Source: Mesorhizobium tianshanense
GTDB lineage: Bacteria > Pseudomonadota > Alphaproteobacteria > Rhizobiales > Rhizobiaceae
DNA: 64,000 nucleotides
Assembly: GCF_007830515.1 (NCBI RefSeq)
Contig: NZ_VLKT01000010.1
Location: 1 to 64,000 of the forward strand
Reading direction: 5' to 3'
In this document: piece after piece, positions 8,065-16,414 of the stretch
Numbering within the stretch: the stretch's first letter is position 1
Layout: each line of letters starts with the position of its first letter
Position numbers and translations under genes: made by a program
Notes under the pieces: model-generated
Seen by the model: the letters and a program-made list of their open reading frames with translations, nothing else
What the model was told of the DNA's origin: nothing
Databases searched by the model: none

Positions 8065-8538
8065 TCACGGACCCCTGAGGCTGTCAGCTATCATTCCAAC
8101 CAATGGGTCGTATTTCGATTTCAGAGCCGGCGGGTAATTGATCCAGACGCTGCGGATGACGCCGTCCTTTCCGAACAGACGACGCTCGTAAAAGATGGTC
8201 CCGTCCTTGAGTCCCGACAGCACCGCCCAGTCCTTGCCGGTCCTGCTGTAGGTGATCTTGTAGCTCGGCCCTTCGCTGGATTTCTCAGCGGCAACAAAAC
8301 CTTTCGGGGTGTCGTGATCGATGTTGAAGATGCCGGAGCAGATCAGGCTGGCGCCGTCCGCGCTGAGCCATTGCTGCCCGTCGCCATTCTCCGGCTCTGG
8401 CAGGCGATCGGTGAAAATCTCGTCGGGAAAGGTGCAGACGGTGCCAAAGCGCGCATTGGTATAAGTGAACGGCGCGGCGACCGCGTCGGTCGTCGCGATC
8501 GCCGCCAAAAACGCCAAGATCGAAAAGAAATGCTTCAA
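8065..8538 (-). CDS. Exported protein of unknown function
   Basis: This is a 157-residue protein with a signal peptide (residues 1-22, ending AVAA) and a mature portion starting PFTYTNARFGTVCTFPDEIF. It has two cysteines (VCTF and LICSG) that could form a disulfide in the periplasm. The start is a TTG at 8538 with GAGAGG seven bases upstream; no better start exists. I recognise it only as a type of small secreted protein common in Mesorhizobium. It lies 56 bases upstream of moaA, on the same strand and in the direction of moaA's distal end. Confidence 0.65.
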   Translation of the reverse strand: MKHFFSILAFLAAIATTDAVAAPFTYTNARFGTVCTFPDEIFTDRLPEPENGDGQQWLSADGASLICSGIFNIDHDTPKGFVAAEKSSEGPSYKITYSRTGKDWAVLSGLKDGTIFYERRLFGKDGVIRSVWINYPPALKSKYDPLVGMIADSLRGP

Positions 8539-8594
8539 ACCATCACCTCTCAGCCGACGACCGGAGGCGATCTTGCACTAAATCGGCGAAGAAA

Positions 8595-9590
8595 TCAGCC
8601 GCCGGTGACGCTCATGTGCCGCGACACCGATGGACGGTTGGTGCGGCGGTCGATGATGAAATCATGACCCTTGGGTTTGCGGCCAATGGCTTCGTCGATG
8701 GCCTCGGCGACCAGCTCGTTGCCTTCGGATGCACGCAACGGTGCACGCAGGTCGGCGGCATCCTCCTGGCCGAGGCACATGTAGAGCGTGCCGGTGCAGG
8801 TCAGCCGGACGCGGTTGCAGCTCTCGCAGAAATTATGCGTCATCGGCGTGATGAAACCGAGCCTGCCACCGGTCTCGGCAACGTGGACGTAGCGGGCAGG
8901 GCCGCCGGTCTTGTAGGAAATATCGGTCAGGGTGAACTGCCGCTCAAGTGCTGCGCGCAGCAGCGACAGCGGCAGGTACTGGTCGGTACGGTCGGCATCG
9001 ATCTCGCCCATCGGCATGGTTTCGATGACCGTCAACTCCATGCCGCGGCCGTGCGCCCAGCGCAGCATCTCCGGCAGCTCGGCGTCATTGAAACCCTTCA
9101 ACGCCACAGCATTGAGCTTCACCTTCAACCCCGCTGCCTGCGCGGCGTCGATGCCGTCCATGACCTTGTCGAGATTGCCCCAGCGGGTGATCTGGCGGAA
9201 TTTTTCCGGGTCCAGCGTGTCCAATGAGACGTTGATGCGCCTGACCCCGCAATCGGCAAGCTCGGCGGCAAAGCGCGAAAGCTGCGATCCGTTGGTGGTC
9301 AGCGTCAGTTCTTCCAGAGCGCCACTTTCGAGATGGCGGGCAATCCGGCGCACCAGATGCATGATGTTCTTGCGTACAAGCGGCTCGCCGCCGGTAAGAC
9401 GCAGTTTCCTGACACCCTTTTCGACGAAGACCGTGCAAAGCCGGTCGAGCTCTTCGAGCGACAGCAGATCCTTCTTGGGAAGGAACGCCATGTCTTCGGC
9501 CATGCAATAGGTGCAGCGGAAATCGCAGCGGTCGGTGACCGATACGCGCAGATAGCTGATCGTGCGACCAAAAGGATCGATCATGTCCAT
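8595..9590 (-). CDS. moaA: GTP 3',8-cyclase MoaA
   Basis: MoaA is the radical-SAM enzyme that rearranges GTP in the first step of molybdenum-cofactor synthesis. The 331-residue protein has the radical-SAM cluster motif [10 protein letters not shown] with Cys22, Cys26 and Cys29, the LTGGEPL segment, and the second cluster site [20 protein letters not shown] near the C-terminus. The usual C-terminal Gly-Gly of MoaA is present (VTGG). The ATG at 9590 with GGGAAA upstream gives normal family length; a longer reading upstream lacks conserved sequence. Confidence 0.95.
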   Translation of the reverse strand: MDMIDPFGRTISYLRVSVTDRCDFRCTYCMAEDMAFLPKKDLLSLEELDRLCTVFVEKGVRKLRLTGGEPLVRKNIMHLVRRIARHLESGALEELTLTTNGSQLSRFAAELADCGVRRINVSLDTLDPEKFRQITRWGNLDKVMDGIDAAQAAGLKVKLNAVALKGFNDAELPEMLRWAHGRGMELTVIETMPMGEIDADRTDQYLPLSLLRAALERQFTLTDISYKTGGPARYVHVAETGGRLGFITPMTHNFCESCNRVRLTCTGTLYMCLGQEDAADLRAPLRASEGNELVAEAIDEAIGRKPKGHDFIIDRRTNRPSVSRHMSVTGG

Positions 9591-9789
9591 GCGAGTGCGT
9601 TTCCCGTGGCTGCGAACGGCATCGTTATATATGGCTATGTGATACGATCCAACCTGCCATTCAAGATAATAGGTTTCGATCCGTGCTAACATCGCGTCGC
9701 CGACAGATTGTGTCGGAAGTCTCGACGCAGCCTTTCCCCGTTGCGCGAAGCGGCGTAGGGGAAGGGCAGATGATGCGGAACTTATCACC

Positions 9790-10143
9790 ATGACGGCGCC
9801 GAAGGAACTCAGGGTCTCGAAGGATCGCAGGCTGCTTACCGTGACGTTCCCCGACCATCAGCCGTTCGAACTGCCGGCGGAGTTTCTGCGCGTTGCCTCG
9901 CCATCGGCCGAAGTACAGGGCCATTCGCCCGAACAGCGCGTCACCGTTCCCGGCAAGCGCAACGTCGCGATCCTGAAGATCGAACCGATCGGCAACTATG
10001 CCGTCCGCATCACCTTCGACGATTTCCACGATACCGGCATCTTCACCTGGAACTACCTGCATACGCTGGGCCATGAGAAGGACGCACGCTGGGCCGCCTA
10101 TCTCGCCGAGCTCGAGGAAAAAGGGCTGAGCCGCGATCGCTAG
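9790..10143 (+). CDS. DUF971 protein (gamma-butyrobetaine hydroxylase N-terminal-like)
   Basis: The 117-residue cytosolic protein is a stand-alone DUF971 domain: [18 protein letters not shown], then [22 protein letters not shown] and a C-terminal [13 protein letters not shown]. The same fold forms the N-terminal domain of gamma-butyrobetaine hydroxylases, and some stand-alone members have been linked to metal-cofactor or iron-sulfur handling, but no function can be assigned from sequence. It is divergent from moaA across about 200 bases, so the shared spacer holds both promoters. Confidence 0.8.
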   Translation: MTAPKELRVSKDRRLLTVTFPDHQPFELPAEFLRVASPSAEVQGHSPEQRVTVPGKRNVAILKIEPIGNYAVRITFDDFHDTGIFTWNYLHTLGHEKDARWAAYLAELEEKGLSRDR

Positions 10144-10215
10144 CTCGCAACGATCCATCGTCGCGAAGGCGTCACGGACATGGAGTAGCGGCGGCGGATA
10201 TTCGGAGACGAAAAC

Positions 10216-10827
10216 ATGTCCATCATCACCACGGTCGAACAGCTCGAAGCGCTCTATGGCCTGCCCGGCGAGACTTCTCTGGTCAAGGAACTCGACCATG
10301 TGATTCCCGAATACGCCGCCTTCATCGAGGCCTCGCCCTTTGCCGCGCTCGCGACCAGTGGGCCGGAAGGGCTGGACTGCTCACCGCGCGGCGATCGCGC
10401 CGGCTTCGTGCGCATCCATGATCCGAAAACCCTTATGATGCCGGACCGGCGCGGCAACAACCGTGCCGATTCGCTCCGCAACATCCTTCGCGATCCGCGC
10501 GTCGGCCTTTTGTTCCTGGTACCCGGTTCCGGCACGACACTGCGCGTCAACGGCCGCGCCCATATCACCGCGGATGCCGCGCTCTGCGCCTCGTTCAGCG
10601 TCGACGGCAAGCCGGCGCGCTCAGTCACAGTCATCGATGTCGATTCGGTCTATTTCCAGTGCGCTCGCGCCGTCCATCGGTCGGAACTCTGGAACCCGGC
10701 AAGGCATGTCGACCCGAAGTCGCTGCCGACACCCGGAAAAATCCTGGAAATCACCAGCCGGAAAGGCATCGACGGCGAGGCGTATGACAGGGAATGGCCG
10801 GAGCGCGCGAAAAAGTCGATGTGGTGA
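10216..10827 (+). CDS. Pyridoxamine 5'-phosphate oxidase-fold flavoprotein (MSMEG_1061 type)
   Basis: The 203-residue protein has the split-barrel flavin-binding fold: FIEASPFAALATSGPEGLDCSPRGD, LMMPDRRGNNRADSLRNIL and VGLLFLVPGSGTTLRVNGRA are the successive conserved strands and phosphate-binding segments of the MSMEG_1061 subfamily. Such proteins bind FMN or F420 and are not true pyridoxamine-phosphate oxidases; the substrate is unknown. It follows the DUF971 gene by 72 bases and may be transcribed with it. A 76-bp intergenic palindrome follows. Confidence 0.85.
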   Translation: MSIITTVEQLEALYGLPGETSLVKELDHVIPEYAAFIEASPFAALATSGPEGLDCSPRGDRAGFVRIHDPKTLMMPDRRGNNRADSLRNILRDPRVGLLFLVPGSGTTLRVNGRAHITADAALCASFSVDGKPARSVTVIDVDSVYFQCARAVHRSELWNPARHVDPKSLPTPGKILEITSRKGIDGEAYDREWPERAKKSMW

Positions 10828-10860
10828 GCGGATCGCTCCGCGAGCTCCATCCTTTTGTTT

Positions 10861-10936
10861 GAGCATCGGATTTTCCAAAAACCGGTTTCCACCCCCGGGG
10901 TCAGGCCCGAGGGCAGGCTTTTTGGGTCCGATGCTC
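10861..10936. repeat. 76-bp intergenic palindromic element (RIME-like)
   Basis: GAGCATCGGA at 10861-10870 is matched by its exact reverse complement TCCGATGCTC at 10927-10936. The interior contains TTTCCAAAAACCGGTTTCCA and a GC-rich hairpin. The arrangement and wording resemble rhizobium-specific intergenic mosaic elements, which occur in many copies between genes. It lies between the stop of the PPOX-fold gene and the end of the convergent MarR gene (whose stop is at 10940), so it could also act as a shared terminator. Confidence 0.6.
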
Positions 10937-10939
10937 CGG

Positions 10940-11392
10940 TCACGCTTCCTTGAGCACGTCGGCAATCTTGCGCATCTGCTCGCCGATCATGTCGCATTGC
11001 TCCGGCGTCGATTGGCTCATTGCCTTCTCGATCAGTGCCATATGGACCTTCAGCGCCTGCATCAGCAGTTCCGTGCCGGCTTCGGTCAAGGTCAGCCGCA
11101 GCACCCGCTTGTCCTTCTGATCGCCTTCGCGGCGCAGCAGGCCGCGTGTTTCGAGTTGCGGCAAAAGCATGGTGATGTTGGAGCGTCCGACCAGCAGCCG
11201 GCGGGCGAGATCGTGCTGCGACATGCCGGGATGGCGGTAAAGGTTCATCAGCACGTCGAGCTGCGCCGGCTTCAGATCCAGCGGCGCGAGCTTCACCGCC
11301 AGCGTGCGCTCCAGCACGTGGCAGGCGCGCGCCACCGCGACCCAGTTGCGAAAACGCGGGTTGTCCCAGGGTAGCTCTTGTTTAATGTTCAT
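10940..11392 (-). CDS. MarR-family transcriptional regulator
   Basis: The 150-residue protein has the winged-helix core LDLKPAQLDVLMNLYRHPGMSQHDLARRLLVGRSNITMLLPQLETRG with the wing R-E-G-D-Q-K-D-K-R-V-L-R-L-T-L-T, typical of MarR repressors that bind DNA as dimers and release it on binding small aromatic ligands. It is divergent from an alpha/beta hydrolase with only 47 bases between start codons. Two palindromic repeats fill this gap and one includes its own start codon, which points to autorepression. Confidence 0.9.
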   Translation of the reverse strand: MNIKQELPWDNPRFRNWVAVARACHVLERTLAVKLAPLDLKPAQLDVLMNLYRHPGMSQHDLARRLLVGRSNITMLLPQLETRGLLRREGDQKDKRVLRLTLTEAGTELLMQALKVHMALIEKAMSQSTPEQCDMIGEQMRKIADVLKEA

Positions 11393-11420
11393 GTTTGAAC
11401 TATTATGTTCATGCTTGAAC
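11385..11420. promoter_or_regulatory. Probable MarR operator: two direct copies of a 16-bp palindromic site
   Basis: ATGTTCATGTTTGAAC at 11385-11400 and ATGTTCATGCTTGAAC at 11405-11420 differ at one base and are four bases apart, so their centres are 20 bp apart (about two helical turns). Each contains the inverted repeat GTTCA-N4-TGAAC. The first copy contains the start codon of the MarR gene and the second ends 20 bases before the hydrolase start. This is the layout expected of a self-regulating divergent operator. Confidence 0.75.
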
Positions 11421-11439
11421 GAATGGATGGATCGCCACT

Positions 11440-12351
11440 ATGGCATCATTTGGATTGAAGGTCATCCGGGGCGTGTTTGCTGCCGCCGAGCACGTGGCCC
11501 CCCGCCTTACCGGGCGCGCTGCGTTCGAACTGTTCTGCCGCACGCCGAACGCCAAGGTTCTCAGCGAGGGCGAGCGACGCGCCGTCGACCGCGCGGCCGG
11601 CTTCATGGCCGAGGCCCGCCATCATCGGCTGAAGACCAAAAACGGCTGCGTCATGGTGCATGAGTTCAGGCCAGAGCCGGGCAGGGTGGCCGCCGGTACG
11701 GTGCTCGTCATCCATGGCTGGCGTTCGCGCACCGAATATATGCGCACGCTGATCGAGGGTTACCGTGACGCCGGTTACAAGGTTGTTTCGCTCGACCTGC
11801 CGGGCCATGGCCAATCGCAGGGCCGCCGGCTGACGTTGGTCAGCGCTGTCGAAGCCGCACGGCTCGCCGGCGAATGGTTCGGCCCGTTCGTGGCGATCGT
11901 CGGCCATTCTTTCGGCGGTGCCGTTGCTGCCAATGCCGTCGTCGGTTCGGTCAAGAACATTCCGCCGCTGGCGGCCGGGCGGCTGGTGCTGATCGCGGCG
12001 CCGAGTTCCCTGCCGGCGATCTTCAACGATTTCAGCCGCATGCTCCGTGTCGGCCCGCGCTCGCAGGCCGCCATGGCCGACCGGGTCGAACACATCGCCG
12101 GACGGCCGCTGCACGATTTCGTCGGCGATCGCCAGCTTGCCAGCACGCCGGTGCCAACGCTGGTCATCCATGCGCCGGATGACCGCGAAGTGTCAGCCGA
12201 CCATGCAAGGCTCTATGCCGGCGCCGGCGACCATGTGCGACTTTACTGGGCCGACGGGCTCGGTCATCGCCGCATTCTCGCCGACAAGGGCGTGGTCGCG
12301 CGCGCAGTCGGCTTCGTTGCCGAACACCGGGAACCGTCGCTGCTGCATTGA
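11440..12351 (+). CDS. Alpha/beta hydrolase
   Basis: This 303-residue cytosolic hydrolase has an oxyanion-hole strand VLVIHGWRSR, the nucleophile elbow GHSFGG with the catalytic Ser, an acid in VIHAPDDREVS and the catalytic His in DGLGHRRIL, so the triad appears complete. The substrate is unknown; esterase or lactonase activity on the ligand of the neighbouring MarR regulator is a reasonable guess. It is divergent from the MarR gene and shares its operator region. Confidence 0.85.
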   Translation: MASFGLKVIRGVFAAAEHVAPRLTGRAAFELFCRTPNAKVLSEGERRAVDRAAGFMAEARHHRLKTKNGCVMVHEFRPEPGRVAAGTVLVIHGWRSRTEYMRTLIEGYRDAGYKVVSLDLPGHGQSQGRRLTLVSAVEAARLAGEWFGPFVAIVGHSFGGAVAANAVVGSVKNIPPLAAGRLVLIAAPSSLPAIFNDFSRMLRVGPRSQAAMADRVEHIAGRPLHDFVGDRQLASTPVPTLVIHAPDDREVSADHARLYAGAGDHVRLYWADGLGHRRILADKGVVARAVGFVAEHREPSLLH

Positions 12352-12387
12352 TTTGACCGAGAATCCGGCTGCCATGCGGCCGGTGTC

Positions 12388-13002
12388 TCACGCCGCGTCC
12401 GTGCCGGCCATCGCCTTCCACGCCGCCATGGCCCCGGCCACCGTCGCCAGAAGCGCCGCGCGCGATGCGCCGTCGCGCGCCTGGATCGACATGCCATGCT
12501 GCACGGTCGCGTAGAAGGTCGCAGCCGTGCTGCTATCGAAGCCTTGCGGCAGTTCGCCTTCCGCCACGCCACGTTCGAGCCGTTTCAGCAGGGCCGCGCG
12601 GCTCTCGGCTCGGCGGCGGCGCAGGTCATCGCAGATGGGGCCGCGACTTGAGTCCTGGTGCAGTGCGCCGAGCGCGATCAGACAGCCTTGCGGACGATCG
12701 GTCTGCGAATAGGCCTTGGCCGTCTGACGCAAGAAACGCTCGATCGCCTGGCGTGCGGTCGGCGCCTTCTCCAGCGCCGACCAGATATCGGTGCCTTCGA
12801 CCTGCGTGTAGAGTTCGACCGCCTCGAGGAACAGCGCCTGCTTGCTGCCGAAGGCGGCATAGAGGCTGGGCGAGTTGATGCCCATCGCCGCCGTCAGGTC
12901 GCTCACCGATGCGCCCTCGTAGCCCTTGGTCCAAAACACCTCCATTGCGCGCCGCAAGGCGGCGGTTCGATCGAAGGTGCGGGGGCGTCCTCGTTCAGGC
13001 AT
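12388..13002 (-). CDS. TetR-family transcriptional regulator
   Basis: The 204-residue protein has a TetR helix-turn-helix at residues 8-55 (DRTAALRRAMEVFWTKGYEG then SVSDLTAAMGINSPSLYAAFGSKQALF) and a C-terminal helical ligand domain including a YSQTDRPQGCLIALGAL segment, which is typical of the AcrR/YxaF-like subgroup. It is divergent from an SDR-family oxidoreductase, which is the usual target of such a regulator, and AT-rich inverted repeats lie between the two starts. Confidence 0.88.
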   Translation of the reverse strand: MPERGRPRTFDRTAALRRAMEVFWTKGYEGASVSDLTAAMGINSPSLYAAFGSKQALFLEAVELYTQVEGTDIWSALEKAPTARQAIERFLRQTAKAYSQTDRPQGCLIALGALHQDSSRGPICDDLRRRRAESRAALLKRLERGVAEGELPQGFDSSTAATFYATVQHGMSIQARDGASRAALLATVAGAMAAWKAMAGTDAA

Positions 13003-13015
13003 GGCATCCTTTTCT

Positions 13016-13077
13016 GTATTGATTGATACATAAATCAGTTGACGTATGCGGGCAAGGCTGACAGATATTTATGTATC
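13016..13077. promoter_or_regulatory. Probable TetR operator region with paired inverted repeats
   Basis: GATACATAAAT at 13025-13035 is repeated as its exact reverse complement ATTTATGTATC at 13067-13077. The left copy also overlaps a smaller palindrome, GTAT-N6-ATAC, at 13016-13029. The sites lie between the divergent TetR and SDR genes in a locally AT-rich patch that also must hold both promoters. Binding by the adjacent TetR protein is inferred from position. Confidence 0.65.
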
Positions 13078-13102
13078 GATCCTTACAAAATGGAGAACAA
13101 AA

Positions 13103-13849
13103 ATGTCATCCAAAGGCTTGAACGGCAAGGTGGCGCTCGTCACCGGCGGCAGCCGCGGCATCGGCGCGGCGATTGCGCGAAGGCTCGCGGCCGACGGCGC
13201 CCGTGTCGCGCTCACCTACGTGAACGGCGAGCAGAAGGCCCGCTCGGTCGTTAGGGAAATCGAGGCAGCCGGCGGTCGCGCCATCGCCATCAAGGCCGAC
13301 AATCGCGACGCCGCCGCAATCCAGGAGGCGGTCAGCGAGGCGGTGAGGGCTTTCGGGCGGCTCGACATCCTCGTTAACAGCGCCGGTATCTGGCGCGCCG
13401 CGCCGATCGACACCTTGCCGCTCGCCGACTTCGATGAGACCATGGAGGTCAATGTCAGAGCCCCGTTCGTGGCCTCGAAGGCGGCAGTCGAGCATATGGG
13501 CGAGGGCGGCAGGATCATTTCGATCGGCAGCAATCTGGCGGAGCGTGTCACCGACACCAGCCTCAGCGCCTATTCGGCCAGCAAGGCGGCATTGGTTGGC
13601 TTGACCAAGGCATTGGCGCGCGACCTCGGTTCGCGCGGCATCACCGCCAACGTCGTTCATCCCGGGTCGACCGATACCGATATGAACCCGGCCAGCGGTC
13701 CGCACGCCGAGCACCAGCGACAGAAAATGGCGACGCCTCGCTTCGGCAAGGCTGAAGAGATTGCCGGCATGGTCGCCTGGCTGTCAGGTCCCGAAGGGCG
13801 CTTTGTAACAGGCGCTGCACTGACCATCGACGGCGGCGCCAACGCCTGA
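13103..13849 (+). CDS. SDR-family oxidoreductase
   Basis: This is a 248-residue classical short-chain dehydrogenase. It has the cofactor loop TGGSRGIG near residue 14, the NSAG motif, the catalytic Ser in SIGSNLAE, the Tyr and Lys in YSASK, and the C-terminal TIDGGANA. The acidic-free ALTYVNGEQKAR after the second strand suggests NADPH preference. The ATG at 13103 with GGAG eight bases upstream is chosen over the ATG at 13046, which would place coding sequence over the operator. Its target is unknown; it is probably controlled by the divergent TetR. Confidence 0.9.
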   Translation: MSSKGLNGKVALVTGGSRGIGAAIARRLAADGARVALTYVNGEQKARSVVREIEAAGGRAIAIKADNRDAAAIQEAVSEAVRAFGRLDILVNSAGIWRAAPIDTLPLADFDETMEVNVRAPFVASKAAVEHMGEGGRIISIGSNLAERVTDTSLSAYSASKAALVGLTKALARDLGSRGITANVVHPGSTDTDMNPASGPHAEHQRQKMATPRFGKAEEIAGMVAWLSGPEGRFVTGAALTIDGGANA

Positions 13850-13868
13850 CCCGTGCACTGTTGCCCGG

Positions 13869-13897
13869 AACCGGAGCGAAGCCAATTCGCTCCGGTT
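13869..13897 (+). terminator. Stem-loop after the SDR gene
   Basis: AACCGGAGCGAA at 13869-13880 and TTCGCTCCGGTT at 13886-13897 make a perfect 12-bp stem with a 5-base loop, 20 bases after the SDR stop codon. There is no strong T-run, so termination is likely but not certain. Confidence 0.65.
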
Positions 13898-14061
13898 ATC
13901 ACTATGTTGTGAAACTGTTCTGCAACAGATCTTCCGAAATTTATGGAAGCTTAACGAAATCAGTATGAATCGGTGTAGTCGCGTCTTACATCCGTCATGC
14001 GGTGGGCGAGACCGTCAAGCGATGCGCAACGGGAACCGGTTGCAGCCGGAACGGGTGATCC

Positions 14062-15972
14062 ATGAAATTCCTCGGAAACAAAGCAACCGTGATGCCGCTT
14101 GCGGTGGTCACGGCAATGCTGGCCTTCGGCGTGCCGCAAGCGGACGCGCAAGGGCTTTTCGAGAGGCTTTTCGGTGGTGGCATCAGGCACACACCGCAAG
14201 GTGATTTCCCCCCGCCGCCTTCAAGGCAGCCGAGATACAAGCCAAATGCAAACGCGCCGGCCGTTTCTCGCAGCGGCGGTGGTGGCGCCCAAATCAGCAG
14301 CCCGTCCTATCGCACCTACAAGAGCGATCCGCTCGTGCGCGTCGACTTCTCGACGCTGGCGGCAACGCCGGAGCCGGCGATGCCGCAGGATGCCGCCTTC
14401 CAGCCATCTTCCGCCACGGACGTTGCCTTCCGCGAAGCGATCGCCGGGCTCGGTGACTACGAACTCTACGCCGAAAAAGACATCGCCAAGGCGCTCATTG
14501 CCTATTACTCGGCCAATCCGGATTTCATCTGGGTAACGGAAAACGGTGCCAACAGCCGCGCGCAGGATGCGGTGCGGGTGCTTGGTGAAACGGCGAGCTA
14601 TGGCCTCACGCCCAACGACTACACGGTAGAGGTGCCCGCCGCCGGCGCATCGACGAGCAACACAGATACGCGGCTGAAAGAGCTCGCCCGCTTCGAGATG
14701 GCGCTGTCGGCGCGCGTCCTGCGCTACGTCCATGACGCTCAAAGCGGGCGCGTCGATCCCAATCGCATCACCGGCTATTACGATTTCCCGGCCAAGCCGC
14801 TCGATATGGAAGGCGTGCTGAAAACGCTGGCACGCACCCAGCAGGCGCGCACCTACCTCGAATCGCGGCATCCGCAGAACGTGGAGTATCAGGCGCTGCG
14901 CGTCGAACTGGAATCGCTTCAGGCCAGCGCCGAAGACGAAGTGGTCGTCGATCCCAAGCTGTTGCTGAAACCGGGGCAGACCAGCCCCGAACTGCCGAAG
15001 CTTCTGGCGAAGATCGCGCGCGACCTCGACGACGAGATGGGCGGCGCCTATGGCGAGATACTGGCCAGGCTTGCCACCAGCGAAGTCTACGATCCGGAAC
15101 TGGTGCCGGTCATCAGGGCGGTGCAGAAGAAGGCTGGCATGAAGGGCGACGGCGTCATCGGGCCGCGCACCGTCGCGGCGCTGGTCGGAACGTCCAAGGT
15201 CGACAAGATCCGGAAAGTGAAGGTCGCGCTGGAAGAGTTACGCTGGCTGCCATCCGATCTCGGCAGTCCGCGTGTCTTCATCAACCAGCCGGCCTTCACG
15301 GCGAGCTATATCGAAAATGGCGAGGAGAAGCTGAAGACCCGCGCCGTGATCGGCAAAATCACGAACCAGACTTCATTCTTCTACGATCAGGTGGAGCAGG
15401 TCGACTTCCATCCCTATTGGGGCGTGCCGCAGTCGATCCTCGTCAATGAGATGCTGCCCCGGCTGCGCAGGGATCCCGGCTATCTCGACCGCGCTGGTTA
15501 CGAAGTGGTCAACGCGCGCGGCAAGCGCATTCCCTCTTCCTCGGTCAACTGGGGCGCCTATGGCGCGAAGATACCTTATGGCGTGCGCCAGCTGCCGAGC
15601 GAGGCCAACGCGCTGGGCGAACTGAAGATACTCTTCCCCAACAAGCACGCAATCTACATGCATGACACGCCGCAGAAGTCGTTCTTCGAACGTGACATGC
15701 GGGCCCTCAGCCACGGCTGCGTTCGCCTGCAGGATCCGCGCGGCATGGCGGCCGCCGTGCTCGGCACCTCGGTCGATTATGTCGCGGAGAAGCTGAAGCA
15801 CGGACATTCGACCGAAAAGGTCGCGCGCACGATCCCGGTCTATGTCGCCTATTTCACCGCCTGGCCGGACATGTCCGGCAATGTCGAATACTTCCATGAC
15901 GTCTACGACCGCGACACGCGTCTGCAACAGGCGCTCGACAGCACGGAAGCAGTGCGCTCGCCGGCAAGCTGA
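14062..15972 (+). CDS. L,D-transpeptidase (YcbB/LdtD type) with peptidoglycan-binding domain
   Basis: The protein has 636 residues. An N-terminal signal peptide ends QADAQG, followed by a proline/serine-rich low-complexity linker, a scaffold domain, a peptidoglycan-binding helix bundle (VIRAVQKKAGMKGDGVIGPRTVAAL) and a C-terminal YkuD catalytic domain. The catalytic signature is HDTPQKSF then LSHGCVRL with Cys553. Such enzymes form 3-3 cross-links in peptidoglycan or attach proteins to it in the periplasm, and are numerous in rhizobia, where polar growth relies on them. Length and domain order match the large YcbB class. Confidence 0.92.
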   Translation: MKFLGNKATVMPLAVVTAMLAFGVPQADAQGLFERLFGGGIRHTPQGDFPPPPSRQPRYKPNANAPAVSRSGGGGAQISSPSYRTYKSDPLVRVDFSTLAATPEPAMPQDAAFQPSSATDVAFREAIAGLGDYELYAEKDIAKALIAYYSANPDFIWVTENGANSRAQDAVRVLGETASYGLTPNDYTVEVPAAGASTSNTDTRLKELARFEMALSARVLRYVHDAQSGRVDPNRITGYYDFPAKPLDMEGVLKTLARTQQARTYLESRHPQNVEYQALRVELESLQASAEDEVVVDPKLLLKPGQTSPELPKLLAKIARDLDDEMGGAYGEILARLATSEVYDPELVPVIRAVQKKAGMKGDGVIGPRTVAALVGTSKVDKIRKVKVALEELRWLPSDLGSPRVFINQPAFTASYIENGEEKLKTRAVIGKITNQTSFFYDQVEQVDFHPYWGVPQSILVNEMLPRLRRDPGYLDRAGYEVVNARGKRIPSSSVNWGAYGAKIPYGVRQLPSEANALGELKILFPNKHAIYMHDTPQKSFFERDMRALSHGCVRLQDPRGMAAAVLGTSVDYVAEKLKHGHSTEKVARTIPVYVAYFTAWPDMSGNVEYFHDVYDRDTRLQQALDSTEAVRSPAS

Positions 15973-16062
15973 GGACTCGGATTACCGGCTCCGGTCACCG
16001 GCACCTTAGAGAAAAAGCTGCCAAGGATGAAGTCGCTCGCGCGGAACGCCGAGAGGAACGAT

Positions 16063-16320
16063 CTATTTCGGCTCGGCTGTCACCGGATCGTAGGTGATTT
16101 CGACTTTCGCCCTGTCGGTCGTGTAGTAGGTGACGGTGTAGGCGCCGCTGTCCCAGTCGACCTCGTCGATGTAACGAAAGTCGCTGCGCTGCTCGACCTT
16201 GGCGACGATTTCCGACAGTTTCTTGGCATTCTGGGGTGGCAGCGGTCTGTCATCCGCGGCAGATGCCGGTCCACCGAAAAGAAGAACTGCGACAGCTGTC
16301 GCCAAAACAAGTCTGGACAT
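16063..16320 (-). CDS. PepSY-domain exported protein
   Basis: The gene encodes 85 residues: a signal peptide ending PASA, then a single short PepSY-like domain (LSEIVAKVEQRSDFRYIDEVDW followed by alternating strands YTVTYYTTDRAKVEITYDP). Proteins of this size are found in the periplasm of rhizobia and may act as inhibitors or sensors, but no role is known here. It is convergent with the L,D-transpeptidase gene. Confidence 0.75.
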   Translation of the reverse strand: MSRLVLATAVAVLLFGGPASAADDRPLPPQNAKKLSEIVAKVEQRSDFRYIDEVDWDSGAYTVTYYTTDRAKVEITYDPVTAEPK

Positions 16321-16414
16321 GGCTTTCCCTCACACTTCGACAAGTAGAAACTCGCGGCCATGCAGGTTTGTTCCGGGTTCTGGAATGCACACGGTTACGG
16401 CAACCAACTGCAGA

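Noticed and set aside
9591..9789. Possible molybdenum-cofactor riboswitch upstream of moaA
   Set aside because: I could not find the conserved stem arrangement of that RNA, and it is known mainly outside alphaproteobacteria.
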